From Gemmatimonadota bacterium (lineage in GTDB: Bacteria; Latescibacterota; UBA2968; UBA8231), in assembly GCA_028875335.1 (NCBI GenBank), contig JAPPEF010000105.1, forward strand, positions 1-18,217: a stretch of DNA of 18,217 bases, in the 5' to 3' direction. Both the position numbers and the translations under genes were made by a program. Positions 13,844 through 18,217 of this stretch are shown in pieces. Below the pieces are notes generated by a model. That model was not told where the DNA came from, did not search any database, and saw only the letters and a program-made list of their open reading frames with translations. The stretch's first letter is position 1. Each line of letters begins with the position of its first letter.

Positions 13844-14746
13844 ATGCGTTTGCAGGACAAAGTGGCCCTGATCACTGGGGCCGGCAGCAATATTGGACGG
13901 GCCATGGCCCGGTTGTTTGCCCGCGAGGGAGCGGCCGTGGTGGTCGGCGATACGGACGAGGTCGGCGGTGGCGAAACCGTGCGGCTCATTGAAGCGGCTG
14001 GGGGGCGAGCCTGTTCAGTCGCTGGCGATGTCAGCACTACGCAGGGCCTGTGTCAGAGCATCGACGGAGCGGTGGAGACGTATGGGCGGCTCGATATGTT
14101 CTTGAGCAATGCCAATTCCGGGGCCTCAGGCACCATTGCCCAATTTGATAGGGCCGGGGCTGAAAAGCTGTTGATGGTCAACCTCATGGCGCTGATGGAA
14201 GGGGCCCACTACTGCCTGCCCCACATGCAGCAGGCCGGCGGCGGTGCCATTGTCGCCACCTCCTCAGTGCAGGCCCTGGTAGGCGTGCCTGGGCATCCGG
14301 CTTACGGGGCAGCTAAGGCGGGCATTTTGGGGGCGGTGCGCAGTATGGCGGTGGAATTGTGGCCCTACAAGGTGCGGGTCAACGCCGTGTGTCCGGGCGG
14401 TACTGGGGGCAAGACCTGGACCGTGATCGACGAGTTGGGCGAAGAGTATCTACCCGAGTTCGAGGAGCGCTTTGGCAGGGACATGCGCCACTTGCCCCTG
14501 CCCGTGCCCACGGACCCGATGGCCATTGCCCGTGCCGCGCTGTTTTTGGCCTCGGACGAAGCCAGTTATATCACCGGCCAGCATCTATCGGTCGATGCGG
14601 GCTTGGGCATGTTGCGCTACAATGTCTTCCACGGACCCGAGCCGCTCGACACGCCCCAAGCCAGAAGCCAACGGCACAGCGAATTGCAAGCCGAATTTGA
14701 GGCGTGGTTGGCTGCGAAGAAGGAAGAGCAGGCGAGAGAGCCATAA
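13844..14746 (+). CDS. SDR-family NAD(P)-dependent oxidoreductase
   Basis: I use ATG 13844, which follows AAAGGAG by seven or eight bases; the frame is open further upstream into the preceding gene, but that part overlaps it and lacks a site. The 300-residue protein has the Rossmann glycine motif T11-G-A-G-S-N-I-G18, an aspartate at the end of strand 2 (D36, suggesting NAD over NADP), S-N-A-N-S-G in place of NNAG, the catalytic serine about S141, and Y154-G-A-A-K158. The C-terminal roughly 30 residues extend past the normal SDR end as a charged helix (EFEAWLAAKKEEQ). With the enolase-superfamily gene upstream it probably oxidises or reduces a sugar-acid intermediate; the substrate is not deducible. 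Confidence 0.88.
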   Translation: MRLQDKVALITGAGSNIGRAMARLFAREGAAVVVGDTDEVGGGETVRLIEAAGGRACSVAGDVSTTQGLCQSIDGAVETYGRLDMFLSNANSGASGTIAQFDRAGAEKLLMVNLMALMEGAHYCLPHMQQAGGGAIVATSSVQALVGVPGHPAYGAAKAGILGAVRSMAVELWPYKVRVNAVCPGGTGGKTWTVIDELGEEYLPEFEERFGRDMRHLPLPVPTDPMAIARAALFLASDEASYITGQHLSVDAGLGMLRYNVFHGPEPLDTPQARSQRHSELQAEFEAWLAAKKEEQAREP

Positions 14747-14804
14747 GTTGCCCTAGTACTCAATGTGAGTATGCTAGCGCTCCTGCTTGTCGGCGATCAG
14801 CGCC

Positions 14805-15521
14805 TCAGCCGTTGGGAACCCCGCCGAGATAAATCACCTGCCCGGTGACCGCTTCGCTTTCCCGCTGCAAGAAGAAGTCCAGCACGTTTGCGACATCGGT
14901 AAAGGTCCCTAGCCGCTTGACGGCCATGGAGTCGATGAGTTGCTCGATTTTGTCCTTTGGCACCCCTCGGATCATGTCGGTCGCGATCGGGGACGGGCCA
15001 ATCACGTTCACGGTGATCCCGTACTCTGCTAGTTCTCTAGCCATGACCTGCGAAAGGCTTTCCACCGACGCCTTTGACGCGGCGTACGCCGACTGACCGG
15101 CCAGCCGCATGGGGACCGCCAGTGAGCTGAAGTTGACGATGCGCCCGTACTGGCGTTTTCGCATCAGCTTCGCTGCTTCACGGCTGACTAGGAATGTGCC
15201 CACGACGTTGGCACTCAGCATCTTTTCGATAGAAGCCGCTGGAGTCAGCAAGAAGTTGTTCATCGAGGCGACTGCCGCGTTGTTGATTGCGGCGTCCAGC
15301 CGGCCGTAGCGCCGTTTGATCTCGCGAAACAGGGACTTGACCTGCGGTTCGTTGGAGACGTCGGCCTGCAGGTGCAGGAATCCCTCTGCCTCCCAGTCCG
15401 CGTCGCCACGGCTGCAGCCGACCACTTGATAGCCACGACCGAGCAGATGCTCGACCAAGGCCCTGCCGATTCCCTTGCTGGCCCCGGTCACCAGCGCCAC
15501 TGGGTTCGATTCGTCGTTCAT
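14805..15521 (-). CDS. FabG-like SDR reductase of a carrier-protein operon
   Basis: A 238-residue classical SDR counted from ATG 15521 (a GTG at 15533, three bases after the carrier-protein stop codon's first base, would add four residues). It has T12-G-A-S-K-G-I-G19 for cofactor binding, N-N-A-A-V-A in place of NNAG, a catalytic serine in N-F-S-S-L, Y146-A-A-S-K150, and a final G-Q-V-I-Y-L-G-G as in 3-oxoacyl-ACP reductases. It is the last gene of the minus-strand operon, nearly touching the acyl carrier protein gene. It most likely reduces (or oxidises) a keto/hydroxy group on the carrier-bound product. It converges with the SDR on the other strand, and the two are clearly different proteins. 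Confidence 0.88.
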   Translation of the reverse strand: MNDESNPVALVTGASKGIGRALVEHLLGRGYQVVGCSRGDADWEAEGFLHLQADVSNEPQVKSLFREIKRRYGRLDAAINNAAVASMNNFLLTPAASIEKMLSANVVGTFLVSREAAKLMRKRQYGRIVNFSSLAVPMRLAGQSAYAASKASVESLSQVMARELAEYGITVNVIGPSPIATDMIRGVPKDKIEQLIDSMAVKRLGTFTDVANVLDFFLQRESEAVTGQVIYLGGVPNG

Positions 15522-15533
15522 GGGCTGGCCCAC

Positions 15534-15860
15534 TTATTCGCCGACGGCTTCCACGGCATCGTCCGCTGGGGCACCGGACAATTCTAGGATGTAGTCCGCC
15601 AGCGCGTCAATCGTGCGGAAGGGGCTCCGCTGGCGGGAAAACGCGTCCTCGCTGACCAGTGTTACGTCGATCTGGTGCTCTTCTTCGAGAATCGACTCGA
15701 CGCTGGTAATGAGAGTCACCAGACCCATGGAATTAAGGATGGCCTCGGAACCCAGCAGCGGTGAGTCGCGGTTGACCTGCAAGGACTCTTCCACGCCTTC
15801 TTCTTCGAGGGCGTCAACCGCTAGGCCGATCATCAGCTCAATCAGATCGTCTTTCTGCAT
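15534..15860 (-). CDS. Acyl carrier protein
   Basis: A 108-residue acidic helical protein starting at ATG 15860, which follows AAAGGAAG closely; the frame is open to 15911 but that would run into the upstream gene. The phosphopantetheine site is S44 in I-L-N-S-M-G-L-V-T-L-I, with Asn where most carrier proteins have Asp, followed by the usual S-V-E-S-I-L-E-E-E. The C-terminal roughly 20 residues (APADDAVEAVGE) are an extra acidic tail. It lies 25 bases after the flavoenzyme gene and 12 before the SDR start used here. Located with an AMP-forming ligase, it probably holds the ligase's substrate as a thioester for the neighbouring oxidative enzymes rather than serving bulk fatty-acid synthesis. 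Confidence 0.87.
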   Translation of the reverse strand: MQKDDLIELMIGLAVDALEEEGVEESLQVNRDSPLLGSEAILNSMGLVTLITSVESILEEEHQIDVTLVSEDAFSRQRSPFRTIDALADYILELSGAPADDAVEAVGE

Positions 15861-15885
15861 GTTTCTTCCTTTCGTCGAATTAGTC

Positions 15886-17610
15886 TCAGGAGATGTCGTC
15901 CTCGGCACCAACCCCGCCGAAGCGCAAGGCCGCGCGAATCTTTACTGGATCGCCGTTCTGGTCAAATCCCCGCAGGAAGTCGCCCTCAATCAGTCGGCCG
16001 ATGACCTGCACGGGCGTGCCTTGACCCTTTAACTCCTTCAACTTCCCGGCCAGCTCTCGATAGCTCAGAGGATGACTCTTTAGGCTCGCGAAGAGCCGGC
16101 GATGGTCTTCGGTAAGGGCGTAGGTGGTCATGGTCCGACCGCGCTCGTCGGCGATGAAATGCTGACGCTCGAGCGCGAACGAAGTCGGATGGACCTTGAA
16201 GGACGGCACCAGCCGCACCTCGTCTGCAACCCAGGTGATGCGGGCCATCCGCCCGAAATCCTTCATCAGTTGGCTGGCCCAGCGCACCCGGCGTAGCGAG
16301 AGTTCGGTTTCGTCGAAATGGTCGGTGACCTCGTTTTTGTTGTGTTGCCAGAGGTCGGCCAAGGTCGCAGCGCGCGCCTCCAGCTCTTCGACGCCCTGTG
16401 CGCCAGCGTCCACCTGCTGGCCGGAGAGCGCGGTGAACCACTCCTTGCCGGCGAACCGGCTGTCTTCCGCCCCGGCGATCTTGCGCTGCCGCCAGAACGT
16501 GGAATCGAGTGCGGAGTTGGCGGAATAGAACGCGGCTAGAAATTGGTGATAGCGGTTGTAGGCCTCTCGATAGGACTGTTCGTACCACTGGTGGATCTCG
16601 TCGGCGTCCTGTGGATTGCGGTACAAGTGATCAATACCGGCGGCGGCCAGCATAGCCGAGTAGGTCGCCAGATGAACGCCCTGTGAGAACAGCGGGTCGA
16701 TGAAGCAGGCCGAGTCGCCGCAGAGAAAGGCGCGGCCCAGCGACAACGAAGAGGCATCATAGGCCCACTCGCGTATAACCCGCACGTCTTCGCAGCGCGT
16801 GGCGTTTTCTAGGATTTCCATCGCCAGCGGACACATCTCCAAGCACTGCTGGTAGAACGTCTCGATCCCGCTGTCGCGCATCCGGGCGCTGGCGGACTTG
16901 TCGGTCACTACCCCCACGCTGTAGATGTCGTCCTTCAGCGGTATGATCCAGATCCACCCTTCCTCGAATGCAACTGAGAAGATGTTGCCGTCTAGGTCGC
17001 CTTGGAACCGCTTGCCGCCCTTGTAGTAGGACCAGACCGCCATGTTCTGGAAGTACTGGTCGAACTGCCGCATCTTCAGCTTCTTGGCGATGATGCCACG
17101 GGCCCCAGAGGCGTCGATGATGAAATCGCCCTCCAGCGTGCCACTGTAGTCGCCGTTTTTCCAGCTCACGGCGACGGGACTGCCGTTGCCGTCGGTCTGT
17201 ATGTCGGTGACTTCGTGCTCCTCGCGGACATCGGCCCCGCGCTCGCGGGCGGCGTCCAGTAGAATCTGATCGAATTCAGCGCGGGTTACTTGGTAGGCGT
17301 GGTCGTACACCCAAGGAGCGGTCTTGGGCGTTGAGAAGGTGAAGGTCCAGGGCGTCTGCTCTGGACCCCAGATGAACGTCGCGGCCCGCTTCTCGACGAA
17401 ATTCGCCGCCTTGATGCTGTCCATCACCCCCAGCCGGGTCAGGATCGCCATGGTTCCGGGCAGCAGCGATTCTCCCACTCGATAGCGGGGAAACTTCTCC
17501 CGCTCGAACACGACCACATCGCGTCCCAACTTCCGCAGACAGAGCGCGGCGACGCTACCAGCAGGCCCGCCGCCGACGATCACGACCCGCTGCCCCTTGT
17601 TATTTGACAT
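15886..17610 (-). CDS. FAD-dependent halogenase-like monooxygenase
   Basis: A 574-residue flavoprotein starting at ATG 17610, preceded by a GGAGGAGAGG run. FAD motif G13-G-G-P-A-G18 is followed by F-P-R-Y-R-V-G-E-S-L-L-P. K74 (F-V-E-K-R-A-A-T-F) lies where flavin halogenases keep their chlorination lysine, and W219-I-W-I-I-P224 is the WxWxIP motif that marks halogenases against hydroxylases. G-D-S-A-C-F-I-D-P-L-F-S-Q-G-V-H (about 296-311) completes the FAD site. The order resembles the carrier-protein-dependent group (PltA, CndH), and an acyl carrier protein follows immediately. The last roughly 90 residues look like a winged-helix-type domain. It likely halogenates or oxidises a tethered aromatic or acyl group. 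A reductase for FADH2 is not in the window. Confidence 0.82.
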   Translation of the reverse strand: MSNNKGQRVVIVGGGPAGSVAALCLRKLGRDVVVFEREKFPRYRVGESLLPGTMAILTRLGVMDSIKAANFVEKRAATFIWGPEQTPWTFTFSTPKTAPWVYDHAYQVTRAEFDQILLDAARERGADVREEHEVTDIQTDGNGSPVAVSWKNGDYSGTLEGDFIIDASGARGIIAKKLKMRQFDQYFQNMAVWSYYKGGKRFQGDLDGNIFSVAFEEGWIWIIPLKDDIYSVGVVTDKSASARMRDSGIETFYQQCLEMCPLAMEILENATRCEDVRVIREWAYDASSLSLGRAFLCGDSACFIDPLFSQGVHLATYSAMLAAAGIDHLYRNPQDADEIHQWYEQSYREAYNRYHQFLAAFYSANSALDSTFWRQRKIAGAEDSRFAGKEWFTALSGQQVDAGAQGVEELEARAATLADLWQHNKNEVTDHFDETELSLRRVRWASQLMKDFGRMARITWVADEVRLVPSFKVHPTSFALERQHFIADERGRTMTTYALTEDHRRLFASLKSHPLSYRELAGKLKELKGQGTPVQVIGRLIEGDFLRGFDQNGDPVKIRAALRFGGVGAEDDIS

Positions 17611-17629
17611 GGCGGCTAACCCTCTCCTC

Positions 17630-18217
17630 CTAGCGTCGGATCTTTTTGAAGCGGTAATTAACTTGTCCTTCGGTGACCACTTTGACCTTCACCGGGAGCA
17701 TGAACGGCTGCAGGCGCCCCTTGCAGTACTCGGCAATCCGCTTGCGCATTTGAACTCCTGACACTGGTTCTTCCATCTGTACAGTGGCAGTGACGATGTG
17801 GCCCATGAGCAGGTGTTCCTCGCCCTTCACAGATACGTCTATGACCCCGTTCATCTCGGCGATGACCTGTTCCACCTCTGAGGGGTACACCTTCTGGCCA
17901 CCGACGTTAATAATGTCCGACTGCCGCCCTAGGATGCGGTAATAGTCGCCCTCCCGGATCACCGAATCTCCAGTGTCGAACCATCCGTCCGCGTCGAACG
18001 GGCTGGGTGCGTTCAGGTATCCCAGCATCGACGATTGGGCCCGGATCTGCAGCCTGCCGTCCACAACTCGGGTTTCGTAGTCTTCACCGCCTATCTTCAC
18101 CAGCAGCGAATCGCTGGATGCGGACTTGGAGCGCAGGATGCCGAGTTCGCTGAGGCCGTAGGTCTGTAGGAAGCGCGCTTGCGGAAACGCTTCGTTGGCC
18201 ATCCTGAGCGTGCGCTC
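17630..18217 (-). CDS. AMP-dependent acyl/aryl-acid ligase, C-terminal part (cut by window edge)
   Basis: The frame is open to the right edge (codons before the ATG at 18202 read E-R-T-L-R), so only the last roughly 195 residues are present. They carry A5-like Q-T-Y-G-L-S-E-L-G, A7 G-W-F-D-T-G-D, A8 G-R-Q-S-D-I-I-N-V-G-G-Q-K-V-Y-P-S-E-V-E, and a terminal basic segment (F-K-K-I-R-R) in place of the usual P-x-x-x-x-G-K. The enzyme would activate a carboxylic acid as its adenylate and pass it to the carrier protein two genes downstream. The stop is 19 bases before the halogenase-like gene, so the two are cotranscribed. The adenylation pocket lies outside the window, so the substrate cannot be proposed. 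Confidence 0.88.
   Translation of the reverse strand, partial: ERTLRMANEAFPQARFLQTYGLSELGILRSKSASSDSLLVKIGGEDYETRVVDGRLQIRAQSSMLGYLNAPSPFDADGWFDTGDSVIREGDYYRILGRQSDIINVGGQKVYPSEVEQVIAEMNGVIDVSVKGEEHLLMGHIVTATVQMEEPVSGVQMRKRIAEYCKGRLQPFMLPVKVKVVTEGQVNYRFKKIRR

Noticed and set aside
14757..14771. Small hairpin TACTCA-ATG-TGAGTA between the converging SDR genes
   Set aside because: A six-base, AT-containing stem with no T-run is too weak to call a terminator, though its position would suit one.
15986..16588. 200-codon open frame in another frame of the halogenase-like gene
   Set aside because: Arg/Pro-rich shadow translation; the long flavoprotein frame explains the region.
1..18217. CRISPR arrays, tRNA/rRNA genes, insertion sequences, integrase or attachment sites
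   Set aside because: No regularly spaced direct repeats, no cloverleaf or rRNA-like sequence, and no transposase or integrase reading frame was recognised.

Overview
The window reads as part of the chromosome of an uncultured, GC-rich bacterium, probably of the FCB/Latescibacterota-like or Poribacteria-like type. The clues are a secreted CotH/lamin-tail protein ending in an NYPNPFN-type sorting domain, two phytanoyl-CoA-dioxygenase-family genes (one cut by the left edge), sugar-acid enolase/SDR genes and GC-rich intergenic palindromes. The phylum call is inference from gene content; no rRNA or tRNA gene was seen.

Layout. 1-1224 (minus strand): a zinc-ribbon/HTH DUF2089-type regulator, a translationally coupled membrane protein with a PH-like domain, and the first codons of a PhyH-family gene running off the edge. 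1466-4135 (plus): the large secreted CotH protein. 4372-6603 (plus): a PhyH-family dioxygenase preceded by two palindromic repeats, then a MgtE magnesium transporter whose last part is displaced by a one-base frameshift. 6815-11337 (plus): a tight four-gene block, visibly more A+T-rich than its flanks, of DNA methyltransferase, SF2 helicase, PD-(D/E)XK-like nuclease and MORC/MutL-like GHKL ATPase. 11454-11783 (minus): an orphan HigA-type antitoxin with only a stub of the HigB toxin. 11941-14746 (plus): SurE, an enolase-superfamily dehydratase-like enzyme and an SDR dehydrogenase. 14805-18217 (minus): ligase (partial), FAD-dependent halogenase-like enzyme, acyl carrier protein and SDR reductase, a small carrier-protein-based biosynthetic operon entering from the right.

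The most exciting region is 6815-11337. Methyltransferase, helicase, nuclease and MORC-like ATPase with overlapping or near-touching ends form a coherent unit that best fits a DNA-modification-linked anti-phage system. Prokaryotic MORC/MutL-like ATPases in restriction-modification neighbourhoods have been described by comparative genomics, so the class is not wholly new. The particular features here are the ExE nuclease active site and a strong ribosome-binding site whose frame reaches the methyltransferase through a single amber codon. The neighbouring antitoxin remnant also suggests an accessory island.

The second interesting unit is the right-hand operon. The ligase would activate a carboxylic acid and load it onto the carrier protein, the flavoenzyme (WxWxIP motif and the candidate lysine of flavin halogenases) could halogenate or oxidise the tethered substrate, and the SDR would reduce or oxidise a keto/hydroxy group. 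The product cannot be told from the sequence.
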